Shown: in pieces, positions 10,443-19,052 of the stretch | Layout: the number at the start of each line of letters is the position of its first letter | Numbering within the stretch: position 1 is the stretch's first letter | From: Seongchinamella unica | GTDB lineage: Bacteria > Pseudomonadota > Gammaproteobacteria > Pseudomonadales > Halieaceae | Reading direction: 5' to 3' | Assembly (NCBI RefSeq): GCF_004354085.1 | Contig: NZ_SMSE01000002.1 | Coordinates: 310,001 to 374,000, forward strand | DNA length: 64,000 nucleotides | The notes under the pieces: generated by a model | Database searches by the model: none | Told to the model about the DNA's origin: nothing | Seen by the model: the letters and a program-made list of their open reading frames with translations, nothing else | Made by a program: the position numbers and the translations under genes

Positions 10443-10471
10443 TTTCTTTCCAATCTCGATTTCCGTATGAT
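10443..10471 (+). promoter_or_regulatory. Candidate promoter of the rpsP operon
   Basis: TATGAT (10466-10471) is a good -10 box with a weak -35 (TTTCTT, 10443-10448) at 17-base spacing. It lies about 94 bases upstream of rpsP and just after the repeat array, where an operon promoter is expected. Only the -10 element is convincing. Confidence 0.4.
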
Positions 10472-10564
10472 ACGCCACCTTTCCGGCCAGTGCGCCGGGT
10501 TTTGTCGTGGGTAACTGAACGAGATCGCGTCAGATGCCCCTAATTTTTTAGGAAATTAATACAA

Positions 10565-10816
10565 ATGGTAACAATTCGTCTTGCACGTGGCGGCTCCAAG
10601 AAGCGCCCCTTCTACCACCTGACCGTGGCCGACCACCGCACTGCGCGCAACGGTCGCTTTATCGAGCGCGTGGGTTTCTTCAACCCGGTAGCTCGCGGCC
10701 AGGAAGAGCGCCTGCGCGTTGATATCGATCGCATCGAGTACTGGCAGGGCCAGGGCGCCCAGCTGTCTGAGCGCGTGGCCAAGCTGGTCAAGGACGCAAG
10801 CGCTGCCGCGGCTTAA
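10565..10816 (+). CDS. rpsP: 30S ribosomal protein S16
   Basis: 83 residues, full length. Begins [20 protein letters not shown] and continues [20 protein letters not shown], the S16 signature; the rest is a normal S16 body. S16 binds 16S rRNA early in small-subunit assembly. First gene of the conserved rpsP-rimM-trmD-rplS operon, where ribosomal proteins and rRNA/tRNA maturation factors are co-expressed. AGGA lies 11 bases upstream of the ATG. Confidence 0.98.
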   Translation: MVTIRLARGGSKKRPFYHLTVADHRTARNGRFIERVGFFNPVARGQEERLRVDIDRIEYWQGQGAQLSERVAKLVKDASAAAA

Positions 10817-10836
10817 GGCCGGGCAACCGGTCTTTA

Positions 10837-11385
10837 ATGGGTGAGTCCGGAGCCAACCCGCTGACTGCCGGTAAGATTACCGGCTGCTACGGCATCAAGG
10901 GTTGGGTGAAAATACACTCGTTTACCGATCCGGAAGAGAACCTCTTCCGTTTCGGGAAGTGGCAGCTCAAGCGCCGGGGCTCACTGGAAACCATTGAGTT
11001 CGACGCCTGGAAGCGCCACGGTAAGGGCATGGTTGCCCACATTACCGGGGTCGATGACCGCACCCTGGCGGAGTCCTTCAAAGGGCTGGAAATCGTGGTG
11101 GATGGCGACAGCCTCCCTACACTGGACGAAGGCGACTTCTACTGGCACCAGCTGCAGGGTTTGCAGGTGTGGGGCCGGGAGCCCGACACCAGCGACGAGC
11201 GGGTACTGCTGGGTGAGGTGGACTACCTGATCGAGACCGGCGCCAACGATGTGGTTGTCGTCAAGGCCACTGAGGGCAGTATCGACGAGCGGGAACGCCT
11301 GATTCCCTATCTGCCCGACGATACGGTCGTGCGGGTGAGCCTGGAAGAAGGGGTGATGGAGGTCGATTGGTACCTCGAGGAATAG
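10837..11385 (+). CDS. rimM: Ribosome maturation factor RimM
   Basis: 182 residues. N-terminal RimM beta-barrel ([20 protein letters not shown]) and C-terminal PRC-barrel ([20 protein letters not shown]). The C-terminal [22 protein letters not shown] is typical. RimM binds S19 and the 30S head during late small-subunit assembly. It lies 20 bases after rpsP, and its TAG is one base from the trmD ATG. No clear Shine-Dalgarno sequence precedes it, consistent with low translation relative to the ribosomal proteins in the same operon. Confidence 0.97.
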   Translation: MGESGANPLTAGKITGCYGIKGWVKIHSFTDPEENLFRFGKWQLKRRGSLETIEFDAWKRHGKGMVAHITGVDDRTLAESFKGLEIVVDGDSLPTLDEGDFYWHQLQGLQVWGREPDTSDERVLLGEVDYLIETGANDVVVVKATEGSIDERERLIPYLPDDTVVRVSLEEGVMEVDWYLEE

Positions 11386-11386
11386 G

Positions 11387-12124
11387 ATGCACATAGCACT
11401 GGTCAGCCTGTTCCCGGAAATGTTCGATGCTGTCAGTGACCACGGGGTGACTGGCAGGGCGGTAAAGCAGGGGCTGGTAGAGATCAGCCACAGCAACCCG
11501 CGGGACTTTACCAGCGACAGGCATCGTACGGTGGACGACAGACCCTACGGCGGCGGCCCTGGGATGTTGATGAAAATTGATCCGCTGCAGCAGGCTATCG
11601 CTGCCGCGAGGGAAAAGGCAGGCAAGGATGCGAAAGTCATCTACCTGTCGCCACAGGGCAAGCGCCTGGACCACGGCAAGGCCGTGGAGCTCTCAAGGGA
11701 GCAGGCGCTGATCCTGGTCGCCGGTCGTTACGAGGGTGTGGATGAGCGGCTGATAGAGGCCGAGGTGGATGAGGAAATCTCCATCGGCGACTACGTATTG
11801 AGCGGCGGCGAACTGGCCGCCATGGTGGTCATCGATACGGTGACACGCCAACTGCCCGGCGTACTGGGGCACGAGCTATCGGCACAGGAAGATTCCTACG
11901 CCGACGGACTGCTCGATTGCCCGCATTACACGCGGCCAGAAGAGTACCAGGGCAAGCTGGTACCGGAAGTTTTACTCAGCGGCAATCATGAACAGATTCG
12001 CCGCTGGCGCCTCAAGCAGGCACTGGGCAGAACGCAGGAGCGGCGCCCGGACCTGTTGCAGGGCAGGTCGATGACGGCCGAGGAAGAAGCATTGTTGGCG
12101 GAGTATCTCCGCGAACGGGAGTAA
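11387..12124 (+). CDS. trmD: tRNA (guanine-37-N1)-methyltransferase TrmD
   Basis: 245 residues. SPOUT methyltransferase that prevents +1 frameshifting by methylating G37. Visible: LVSLFPEMF at the start, [16 protein letters not shown], the trefoil-knot SAM region [28 protein letters not shown], and the C-terminal [10 protein letters not shown] and [18 protein letters not shown] precedes the ATG inside the rimM end. Third gene of the rpsP operon. Confidence 0.98.
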   Translation: MHIALVSLFPEMFDAVSDHGVTGRAVKQGLVEISHSNPRDFTSDRHRTVDDRPYGGGPGMLMKIDPLQQAIAAAREKAGKDAKVIYLSPQGKRLDHGKAVELSREQALILVAGRYEGVDERLIEAEVDEEISIGDYVLSGGELAAMVVIDTVTRQLPGVLGHELSAQEDSYADGLLDCPHYTRPEEYQGKLVPEVLLSGNHEQIRRWRLKQALGRTQERRPDLLQGRSMTAEEEALLAEYLRERE

Positions 12125-12180
12125 ACACGATTTAAACCGCTAGCTGTGAAGCTACGATTGGACATCAACAGGAGCGCGCC

Positions 12181-12534
12181 ATGAGCACCAACAAGATCAT
12201 TTCTCAGCTTGAAGCTGAACAGATGGAAAAAGACCTGCCTGAATTCGGCCCCGGTGACACCGTGGTTGTTCAGGTGAAAGTAAAGGAAGGCAACCGTGAG
12301 CGTCTGCAGGCGTTCGAAGGTGTTGTTATCAGCAAGCGTAACCGCGCCCTGAACTCTGCATTCACCGTTCGCAAGATCTCCCACGGTGTGGGTGTTGAGC
12401 GTACTTTCCAGACCTACAGCCCGCTGGTGGACAGCATCGCTGTCAAGCGTCGCGGTGACGTGCGCCAGGCCAAGCTGTACTACCTGCGTGAGCTGTCTGG
12501 TAAGGCTGCCCGCATCAAGGAAAAGCTGGGTTAG
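12181..12534 (+). CDS. rplS: 50S ribosomal protein L19
   Basis: 117 residues, full length. Conserved [29 protein letters not shown] and the C-terminal [35 protein letters not shown]19 sits at the interface of the subunits. A strong GGAG lies 6 bases before the ATG. Last gene of the operon, followed by a strong intrinsic terminator. Confidence 0.98.
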   Translation: MSTNKIISQLEAEQMEKDLPEFGPGDTVVVQVKVKEGNRERLQAFEGVVISKRNRALNSAFTVRKISHGVGVERTFQTYSPLVDSIAVKRRGDVRQAKLYYLRELSGKAARIKEKLG

Positions 12535-12560
12535 ACAGCTTTTTCTCAAGCAGTTTTCGA

Positions 12561-12585
12561 AAGCGGCCCTGGTGGCCGCTTTTTT
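12561..12585 (+). terminator. Intrinsic terminator of the rpsP-rplS operon
   Basis: Perfect 8-bp stem AAGCGGCC (12561-12568) / GGCCGCTT (12574-12581), 5-base loop CTGGT, then an uninterrupted T run to 12585. It begins 26 bases after the rplS stop. Confidence 0.92.
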
Positions 12586-12651
12586 GTTGGCTTGCTTCGC
12601 TGGGGGTATAGCGTCGAACGCCGGCATTCACAGGGATCTTTCCAGCTACCC

Positions 12652-12848
12652 GGTCCCGCGCCCGGATCAACCTTCCGAAACGACCACAAGCTCCGCTGCT
12701 GGGTTTTCGGGCCGCTGCGGAACTCGACCAAAAATCGCAGCGCGATTTTTCGGGACTCAGACAATCCTCGCGGAAAGCCACCCGAAAACCCAGCTGCGCA
12801 AAAAGCGGTGGCCTGATTGTTTCGGCAGGTTGATCCGGGCACGGGACC
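12652..12848. repeat. 197-bp nested palindromic element
   Basis: Three nested inverted repeats share one axis. The outer arms are 12652-12672 and 12828-12848 (20 of 21 pairs). The middle arms are GCTGGGTTTTCGGG (12698-12711) and its perfect complement (12781-12794). The inner arms are AAAAATCGC (12730-12738) and GCGATTTTT (12742-12750) around an AGC triloop. The spacing is roughly symmetrical, so transcript or single strand could form one long rod. No ORF of coding character is present. Confidence 0.85.
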
Positions 12849-12908
12849 TCTTTCCGTGGACCAATCAAGACATCGAACCCCTGAGTACTGGCCTTTTTAC
12901 CAGATAGA

Positions 12909-13026
12909 GGCCCGGGAGCGGATACTCCCTCCCGAAAATGTCGGAGGGCATGGATGCCCGACGCAAGCCTGTACATGGACGTACGTTTTTTGGCGGTTTT
13001 CGGGAGGGAGTATCCGCTCCCGGGCC
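12909..13026. repeat. 118-bp element with perfect 30-bp inverted repeats
   Basis: Arms 12909-12938 and 12997-13026 are perfectly complementary over 30 bases (GGCCCGGGAGCGGATACTCC at the outer end). The 58-base centre holds two small hairpins, GGGCAT-GG-ATGCCC (12946-12959) and GTAC-ATGGAC-GTAC (12971-12984), both presenting CATGGA plus T or C plus G. It ends 41 bases before xerD. It resembles a MITE-like or structured-RNA repeat; no coding potential was seen. Confidence 0.9.
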
Positions 13027-13067
13027 GGGTGGACCAAATGACTCACGAATCGTGATACCGTAACCCG

Positions 13068-13973
13068 ATGTCAAACGAAGTCCTGGAACATCCCGAAATC
13101 GAACGCTACATCGACGCCATGTGGATGGAAAAGGGCCTCAGCGACAACACCCTGAGCTCCTACCGCCGCGACCTGCGCCAGTTCAACGAGTGGCTGGCCA
13201 AAAACAGAAACAGCTCCGTTATCCGCGCCGACCGCGCGCAACTGCAGGCCTACCTGGGCGCCCGCCTGGCACAGGGCCAGTCACAGCGCTCCACCGCCCG
13301 CTTTATGTCCTGTGCCCGTGGCTTTTACCGCTACCTGCTGCGAGAGGGCAGGCTGACGGTTGATCCCACGCTGGACGTGGACAGCCCGAAGCTGGGGCGG
13401 CCCTTACCCAAGTCCCTGTCCGAGGCGGACGTGGACAAACTGCTGGAAGTCCCCGACCTGGACATTCCGCTGGAGTTTCGGGATCGCACCATGCTTGAGC
13501 TGCTCTACGCCTGTGGTCTTCGGGTGACCGAGTTGACCAGCCTGCAGATCAACCAGATCAGCCTCAACCAGGGGGTGGTGCGGGTATTCGGCAAGGGCAG
13601 CAAGGAACGCCTGGTGCCCATGGGCGAAGAAGCGCTGAGCTGGTTACAGCGCTACCTGGCGGGGCCGCGGATGGAATTGCTCAAGGGAATTCCCTCGGAA
13701 GTGGTATTTCCGAGTAAAAGGGGGCGGCAGATGACTCGCCAGACCTTCTGGTATCGTATTAAAATCTATGCCCAGCGCGCCGGGATCAAGCAGGCCCTGT
13801 CGCCACATACGCTGCGCCATGCGTTTGCGACCCACCTGCTCAATCACGGTGCGGATTTGCGGGTGGTACAGATGTTATTGGGGCACAGCGACCTGACAAC
13901 CACCCAGATCTACACCCATGTGGCCAGGCAGCGGATGCAGGAATTGCATGCCCGACATCATCCCCGGGGGTGA
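13068..13973 (+). CDS. xerD: Site-specific tyrosine recombinase XerD
   Basis: 301 residues. With XerC it resolves chromosome dimers at dif, acting at the septum under FtsK control. The N-terminal core-binding SAM-like domain covers 1-100. The catalytic domain shows the Arg of LLYACGLRVTEL, the Lys of GKGSKERLVP, HTLRHAFATHLL, GHSDLTTTQIYTHV with the nucleophilic Tyr. The C-terminal wording (ADLRVVQMLLGHSDLTTTQI) is XerD-like rather than XerC-like, and dsbC follows as in enterics. The ribosome site is weak. The upstream gap is occupied by two palindromic elements. Confidence 0.96.
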   Translation: MSNEVLEHPEIERYIDAMWMEKGLSDNTLSSYRRDLRQFNEWLAKNRNSSVIRADRAQLQAYLGARLAQGQSQRSTARFMSCARGFYRYLLREGRLTVDPTLDVDSPKLGRPLPKSLSEADVDKLLEVPDLDIPLEFRDRTMLELLYACGLRVTELTSLQINQISLNQGVVRVFGKGSKERLVPMGEEALSWLQRYLAGPRMELLKGIPSEVVFPSKRGRQMTRQTFWYRIKIYAQRAGIKQALSPHTLRHAFATHLLNHGADLRVVQMLLGHSDLTTTQIYTHVARQRMQELHARHHPRG

Positions 13974-14063
13974 GGAACTCTCGGCGCAAATGGCGCTCAA
14001 ACAGGCACGACCATCCATCTGGTGAGGGGCATGCGGCTCTTTACCTGCAACAGAGGAAACACC

Positions 14064-14813
14064 ATGCTCACCCGAATCCACCGGAACGTTACCGCGCTGA
14101 TGCTGCTGGCGCTGGCTGCTTTGGCCCAGGCGGGAGAGCCTGTCGACAAAGCGATTATCGACAAGCTGAGTGACGCGCTGAACAGTCCGGCCATGGGCCT
14201 GAAAGTAGCCACTGTCGAAGCCAGCGAAATTCCGGGTATGTACGCGGTGCAGTTCGAGTCCGGACCGCTGGTCTACGCTACCGAGGATGGCGGCTACTTT
14301 ATCCTGGGTGACCTGTTCCAGGTGAGTAACGGCCAGTACGTTAACCTGGCCGAGAAGCGCCGGGACGGCGAGCGCCTGGCCCAGCTTGAGGCCCTCGATA
14401 CCGAAGATATGATCATATTTCCGGCGGAAGGGGAGACCCGGGCCCACATCACCGTGTTCACTGATGTCACCTGCTTTTACTGCCAGAAACTGCATAAGGA
14501 AGTTCCGGAGTTGAACCGGCGCGGTGTTGAAGTGCGCTACCTGGCCTATCCGCGCTCCGGGGTGGATTCTGCGGGCTACCGCCAGCTGGTCGGTGCCTGG
14601 TGTGCAGACAATCCCCAGGACACGCTGACCCGCCTGAAGAACAAGGAAGCGGTGCCGGTGACGCAATGCGACGACAACCCGGTGCAGGCCCAGTACCAGC
14701 TGGGGCAGCAAATGGGGGTTCGGGGCACACCGGCGATGGTGACCGAATCCGGACAGATGATTCCCGGCTACCAGAGTGCCGATCAGCTGATGGTGACCCT
14801 GGGGCTGAACTAG
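14064..14813 (+). CDS. dsbC: Thiol:disulfide interchange protein DsbC
   Basis: 249 residues. Periplasmic disulfide isomerase. The ATG at 14064 is preferred: GAGG lies just upstream and the protein then begins with a proper signal peptide (MLTRIHRNVTALMLLALAAL-AQA); the frame extends to 14022 but destroys this. The N-terminal dimerisation domain is residues 25-95 and the thioredoxin-like domain begins at about 125. The active site is CFYC (137-140) in TDVTCFYCQKLHKEV, whereas characterised DsbC enzymes have CGYC. A second Cys pair (WCADN, TQCDDN) and the cis-Pro loop RGTPAMV are present. It follows xerD with a 90-base gap. Confidence 0.95.
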   Translation: MLTRIHRNVTALMLLALAALAQAGEPVDKAIIDKLSDALNSPAMGLKVATVEASEIPGMYAVQFESGPLVYATEDGGYFILGDLFQVSNGQYVNLAEKRRDGERLAQLEALDTEDMIIFPAEGETRAHITVFTDVTCFYCQKLHKEVPELNRRGVEVRYLAYPRSGVDSAGYRQLVGAWCADNPQDTLTRLKNKEAVPVTQCDDNPVQAQYQLGQQMGVRGTPAMVTESGQMIPGYQSADQLMVTLGLN

Positions 14814-14916
14814 CGCCTGGCCGGACCCTTACTCAGGTCATCCCCTCGCACCCGGTGAATTGCGCAGAATGAGAGGGTCCTCTGGGGCAGGCGGGGGTTC
14901 GGTGATCCCTGTTCTA

Positions 14917-14942
14917 GTCATTCCCGCCTTCGCGGGAATGAC
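14917..14942. repeat. GTCATTCCCGC palindrome
   Basis: A perfect 11-bp stem GTCATTCCCGC / GCGGGAATGAC with loop CTTC, in the 280-base gap between dsbC and alaC. It is the same sequence class as the ffh-rpsP array. Could act as a transcript 3' hairpin after dsbC; there is no T run. Confidence 0.85.
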
Positions 14943-15005
14943 GCGGGAGAGCTGGACCCGACCTTCCCAGGAACACAGTAGACACTCCAAGTGTAAATAC
15001 CCGCG

Positions 15006-15034
15006 TTGACATACCCCCCTTGAAACCTTACTGT
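15006..15034 (+). promoter_or_regulatory. Candidate promoter for alaC
   Basis: A perfect -35 TTGACA (15006-15011), then 17 bases and TACTGT (15029-15034) as a poor -10. It lies 60 bases upstream of the GTG start of alaC. Confidence 0.4.
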
Positions 15035-15093
15035 TTCTGACCTTTTTTGTTGTCATCCAGAGCCCTTGGGCCGTTTAACCAGAGTTTTTTACC

Positions 15094-16284
15094 GTGGACG
15101 ATCAGTTTCGGCGGATATCACGCCTCCCTCCCTATGTGTTCAACATCATTGGCGATCTAAAACAGCAGGCGCGAGCGGCAGGCGAGGATATTATCGACTT
15201 CGGCATGGGTAATCCTGACCAGCCCACGCCCGATCACATCGTTGACAAACTGGTAGAGACTGCCCAGCGCGGCGATACTCACCGCTACTCCCAGTCCAAG
15301 GGGATTCCGCGCCTGCGCAAGGCCATCTGCGACTGGTACCAGCGTCGCTACGAGGTGACCCTGGACCCTGAAACAGAGGCCATTGTCACGCTCGGTTCCA
15401 AGGAGGGGCTGGCTCACCTGGCGCTGGCCACTACAGGTCCCGGCGACGCGGTGCTGGTACCCAATCCCTCTTATCCCATTCACCCTTACGGTTTTGTGAT
15501 TTCCGGTGCTGATATTCGCCACGTGCCCATGGGCGCTAACGAGGAGGAATTCTTCGTCGAACTGGAAAAGGCGATTCACACCAGCTGGCCCCGGCCCAAA
15601 ATGCTGGTGCTCAATTTCCCCTCCAACCCGACCGCCTATTGTGTGGAGCTGGAGTTTTTTGAGCGGGTAGTGGCGATCGCCAAGGAACACAAGATCTGGG
15701 TGGTGCAGGACCTTGCCTACGCCGATCTCTGCTATGACGGATACCAGGCGCCTTCCATCCTGCAGGTGGAGGGGGCAATGGATGTCGCCGTCGAGTTTTT
15801 CAGCATGTCCAAGAGCTACAATATGCCGGGATGGCGAGTCGGTTTCTGTTGCGGCAACAAAACCCTGGTCGGTGCGCTTGCCCGTATCAAATCCTACCTG
15901 GACTACGGCATGTTCACGCCCATCCAGGTGGCTGCGATCAAGGCACTGGAAGGGGACCAGTCCTGCGTCAGCGAAATCAATGCCATGTACCAGTCTCGCA
16001 GGGACGTTCTGTGCACCGGGTTGCGCGATGCCGGCTGGCCGGTACAACCGCCGCGGGCGACCATGTTTGTGTGGGCGAAGATTCCCGATTTCTACGCCGG
16101 GATGGGCTCCCTGGAATTCAGTAAAAAACTGCTCAAGGAGGCCAAGGTGGCGGTGTCACCCGGAATTGGTTTCGGCGAGTACGGCGAGGGTTATGTGCGC
16201 TTCGGCCTGATCGAGAACGAACATCGCACGCGCCAGGCCATTCGCAACATTCGCAAGATGATCAAGAACGACGGTTACGCCTGA
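15094..16284 (+). CDS. alaC: Glutamate-pyruvate (alanine) aminotransferase AlaC
   Basis: 396 residues, class I PLP aminotransferase, GTG start. [35 protein letters not shown] and [20 protein letters not shown] follow AlaC/YfdZ closely. The PLP lysine is in [15 protein letters not shown] and the pyridoxal-binding Tyr in DLAYADLCY. The family makes alanine from pyruvate and glutamate. It lies 35 bases upstream of hom, an arrangement seen with threonine genes in several gammaproteobacteria. A role in methionine or threonine branch transamination is an alternative. Confidence 0.9.
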   Translation: MDDQFRRISRLPPYVFNIIGDLKQQARAAGEDIIDFGMGNPDQPTPDHIVDKLVETAQRGDTHRYSQSKGIPRLRKAICDWYQRRYEVTLDPETEAIVTLGSKEGLAHLALATTGPGDAVLVPNPSYPIHPYGFVISGADIRHVPMGANEEEFFVELEKAIHTSWPRPKMLVLNFPSNPTAYCVELEFFERVVAIAKEHKIWVVQDLAYADLCYDGYQAPSILQVEGAMDVAVEFFSMSKSYNMPGWRVGFCCGNKTLVGALARIKSYLDYGMFTPIQVAAIKALEGDQSCVSEINAMYQSRRDVLCTGLRDAGWPVQPPRATMFVWAKIPDFYAGMGSLEFSKKLLKEAKVAVSPGIGFGEYGEGYVRFGLIENEHRTRQAIRNIRKMIKNDGYA

Positions 16285-16319
16285 GGCGCAGCCGGAACCA
16301 CCGGAGATAGTGACAGGGA

Positions 16320-17633
16320 ATGACTTCGCAAGCAGTTAAAATTGGTATCTGTGGCCTGGGCACTGTGGGCAGTGGCACCTTCAACGTGCTGAGCCGCAAT
16401 GCAGAAGCCATCAGTGCCCGTGCCCAGGCGAACGTGGAAATCGCCCTGGTGGGCGCGAGGCGTGACAACCCGGCTTGCGACCTGGGCGACACGCCGGTAA
16501 GCCGCGACATTTTTGAAGTTGCCCGGGATCCCCAGGTCCAGGTGCTGGTGGAGCTTATTGGCGGTACCGGCGTCGCCAGGGAACTGGTGGAGGAGGCCCT
16601 CGCCAACGGCAAGCACGTGGTGACCGCCAATAAAGCCCTGATCGCCGAGTTCGGCAACGAGCTGTTCGCGCTAGCCCAACAAAACAATGTCGTCATTCGC
16701 TATGAGGCTGCGGTCGCCGGTGGTATTCCCATCATCAAGGCCCTGCGCGAGGGGTTGGCCGGTAACCGGATAGAATGGCTGGCGGGCATTATCAACGGCA
16801 CCGGTAACTTTATTCTCAGTGAGATGCGCGACAAGGGCAGGGACTTCGCCGACGTGCTGGCTGAGGCCCAGGCCCTGGGCTATGCCGAGGCTGACCCCAC
16901 CTTTGATGTGGAGGGCGTCGACGCCGCCCACAAACTGGTTATCCTCGCCTCGCTGGCGTTTGGTATGCCGCTGCAGTTCAGTTCGGTGTATACCGAGGGC
17001 ATCACTCGCCTGACACCTGATGACGTTGAGTACGCCGAGGAGTTGGGCTATCGCATCAAGCACCTGGGCGTGGCCAAGCAGAGTGACCGTGGCGTAGAAC
17101 TGCGCGTGCATCCCACGCTGATTCCGGAGGCCCGGCTGCTGGCGAACGTCAACGGCGTCAAGAACGCGGTGCTGGTCGAAGGCGACGCGGTGGGGCCCAC
17201 GCTGTATTACGGCGCCGGCGCCGGGGCTGAGCCGACCGCTTCCGCGGTCGTTGCGGATATTGTGGACCTGGCACGGGAGATATCCGTCGGGCAGAACTGC
17301 CGGGTTCCTGCCCTCGGATTTGCCGCCGACAAACTCAGGGATTTGCCCATCCTGCCGATGCAAGAGGTGGTAACACCCTGGTACCTGCGCATGGAGGCGG
17401 AGGACAGGCCCGGTGTGCTGTCTTCGATCACCGCTATTTTCAGCGAACACGGGATCAGTATAGAGGCGCTTATCCAGAAGGCGCCGGCAGCGGGTGAAAC
17501 CCGCGTGCCGCTGATTATGCTGACCAATGCTGCGGCCCAGGGCAATATGGATGAAGCGGTGGCGACCATTGAAGCGCTGGACTCGGTGTCCGGTGAGGTA
17601 GCCCGAATCCGGGTGGAAGCCCTGGACGGATAA
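16320..17633 (+). CDS. hom: Homoserine dehydrogenase
   Basis: 437 residues, monofunctional. Reduces aspartate semialdehyde to homoserine, the branch point to threonine and methionine. NAD(P)-binding GICGLGTVGSGTFNVL (9-24), the catalytic region TANKALIAEFG and EAAVAGGIPIIKALREGLAG, IINGTGNFIL, and the substrate stretch ALGYAEADPTFDVEGVDAAH-K. A C-terminal ACT domain (about 355-437, RPGVLSSITAIFSEHGISIE) suggests feedback control by threonine. Ten bases separate it from thrC, so they are surely co-transcribed. Confidence 0.97.
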   Translation: MTSQAVKIGICGLGTVGSGTFNVLSRNAEAISARAQANVEIALVGARRDNPACDLGDTPVSRDIFEVARDPQVQVLVELIGGTGVARELVEEALANGKHVVTANKALIAEFGNELFALAQQNNVVIRYEAAVAGGIPIIKALREGLAGNRIEWLAGIINGTGNFILSEMRDKGRDFADVLAEAQALGYAEADPTFDVEGVDAAHKLVILASLAFGMPLQFSSVYTEGITRLTPDDVEYAEELGYRIKHLGVAKQSDRGVELRVHPTLIPEARLLANVNGVKNAVLVEGDAVGPTLYYGAGAGAEPTASAVVADIVDLAREISVGQNCRVPALGFAADKLRDLPILPMQEVVTPWYLRMEAEDRPGVLSSITAIFSEHGISIEALIQKAPAAGETRVPLIMLTNAAAQGNMDEAVATIEALDSVSGEVARIRVEALDG

Positions 17634-17643
17634 GGTAGACAAC

Positions 17644-19041
17644 GTGAAATATATCAGTACCCGGGGCCAGGCCCCCTCACTCGATTTTGAACAGGTATTG
17701 CTGACCGGGCTCGCTGCCGATGGCGGCCTGTATGTACCCGAATCGCTGCCGACCTTCAGCAGCGAGGAAATCGCAGCAATGGCGGAGCTGGACTATCCCC
17801 AGCTGGCACTCCGGATCATCGAGCCTTTCGTCGCCGGCAGCATTCCCGCCGATGACCTGCAGGCCATTCTGGATGAAACCTACGCAGAATTTCGCCACGA
17901 CGCGGTAGCCCCACTGGTGCAATTGGCCAACAACCAGTGGGTGCTGGAACTGTTCCATGGTCCGACCCTGGCGTTCAAGGATTTTGCCCTGCAGTTGCTC
18001 GGCCGCTTGCTGGACTACGTGCTGGAGCGCAAGCACCAGAAGGTGGTCATCATGGGGGCGACGTCCGGTGACACCGGATCGGCCGCGATTGAAGGCTGCA
18101 AGCGTTGCAAGAATATCGATATCTTTATCCTGCATCCCCATGGCCGGGTGTCCGACGTGCAGCGCAAGCAGATGACCACCGTGGTCGGCGACAATATTCA
18201 CAACCTTGCCGTGCAGGGCAACTTCGATGACTGCCAGGCCATGGTCAAGGCCAGTTTCAATGATCGCAGCTTCCTGGCGGGAGACCGCAGCCTGGTGGCG
18301 GTCAACTCGATAAACTGGGCGCGGATCATGGCCCAGATTGTCTACTACTTCTACGCTGCAGTCGCGCTGGGTGCGCCAGCGCGCAAGATCGCCTTCTCCG
18401 TACCCACCGGCAATTTCGGTGACATCTTCGCCGGCTACCTGGCCAGCCAGATGGGCCTGCCGGTAGAGCGCCTGATTATTGCCACCAATCGCAACGATGT
18501 GCTGCACCGGGTGATGACCCAGGGCAGTTACGGCCGCCAGCCGCTGGAGCACTCACTGTCCCCGAGCATGGATATCACCGTATCGTCCAATTTTGAACGG
18601 CTGTTGTTCGATCTTTACGACCGGGACGGCAGTGCCATTGCCGGCCTGATGGCGGATTTCGAAAAAGGCGAGATCAGTTTTTCCGAGCAGGCCATGGGTC
18701 GGGCGAGAGCCCTGTTCTCAAGTCAGTGCGTTGATGACGCCGCGACCTGCGCGCAAATGGCCGAGACCTGGGAACGCTGCGAGTACATGCTGGACCCCCA
18801 CAGCGCGATCGGGGTCAAGGCCGCTATCGATGCAGAGCTGCCAGCTGGTGTGCCGGTCGTCACCCTGGCGACGGCTCATCCCGCCAAATTCCCCGCAGCG
18901 GTGAAAGAGGCAGGACTGGACGATGAACCTTTCCTGCCTCATCACCTGCGAGACCTGTTCGACCGCCCCGAGCGCTTTGAAGTATTGCCCAACGAGCTCT
19001 CGGCGGTGCAGTCATTCATGGTGGACAACCTCAACTCCTGA
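17644..19041 (+). CDS. thrC: Threonine synthase
   Basis: 465 residues, PLP-dependent; converts O-phosphohomoserine to threonine. GTG start. Long gammaproteobacterial form. Seen: N-terminal YISTRGQAPSLDFEQVLLTG, the PLP lysine in HGPTLAFKDFALQLLGR, GATSGDTGSAAIEG, and the phosphate-binding VPTGNFGDIFAGY. Follows hom directly and precedes recJ by 11 bases. Homoserine kinase is not in the window. Confidence 0.97.
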   Translation: MKYISTRGQAPSLDFEQVLLTGLAADGGLYVPESLPTFSSEEIAAMAELDYPQLALRIIEPFVAGSIPADDLQAILDETYAEFRHDAVAPLVQLANNQWVLELFHGPTLAFKDFALQLLGRLLDYVLERKHQKVVIMGATSGDTGSAAIEGCKRCKNIDIFILHPHGRVSDVQRKQMTTVVGDNIHNLAVQGNFDDCQAMVKASFNDRSFLAGDRSLVAVNSINWARIMAQIVYYFYAAVALGAPARKIAFSVPTGNFGDIFAGYLASQMGLPVERLIIATNRNDVLHRVMTQGSYGRQPLEHSLSPSMDITVSSNFERLLFDLYDRDGSAIAGLMADFEKGEISFSEQAMGRARALFSSQCVDDAATCAQMAETWERCEYMLDPHSAIGVKAAIDAELPAGVPVVTLATAHPAKFPAAVKEAGLDDEPFLPHHLRDLFDRPERFEVLPNELSAVQSFMVDNLNS

Positions 19042-19052
19042 ACCGGACAGTG

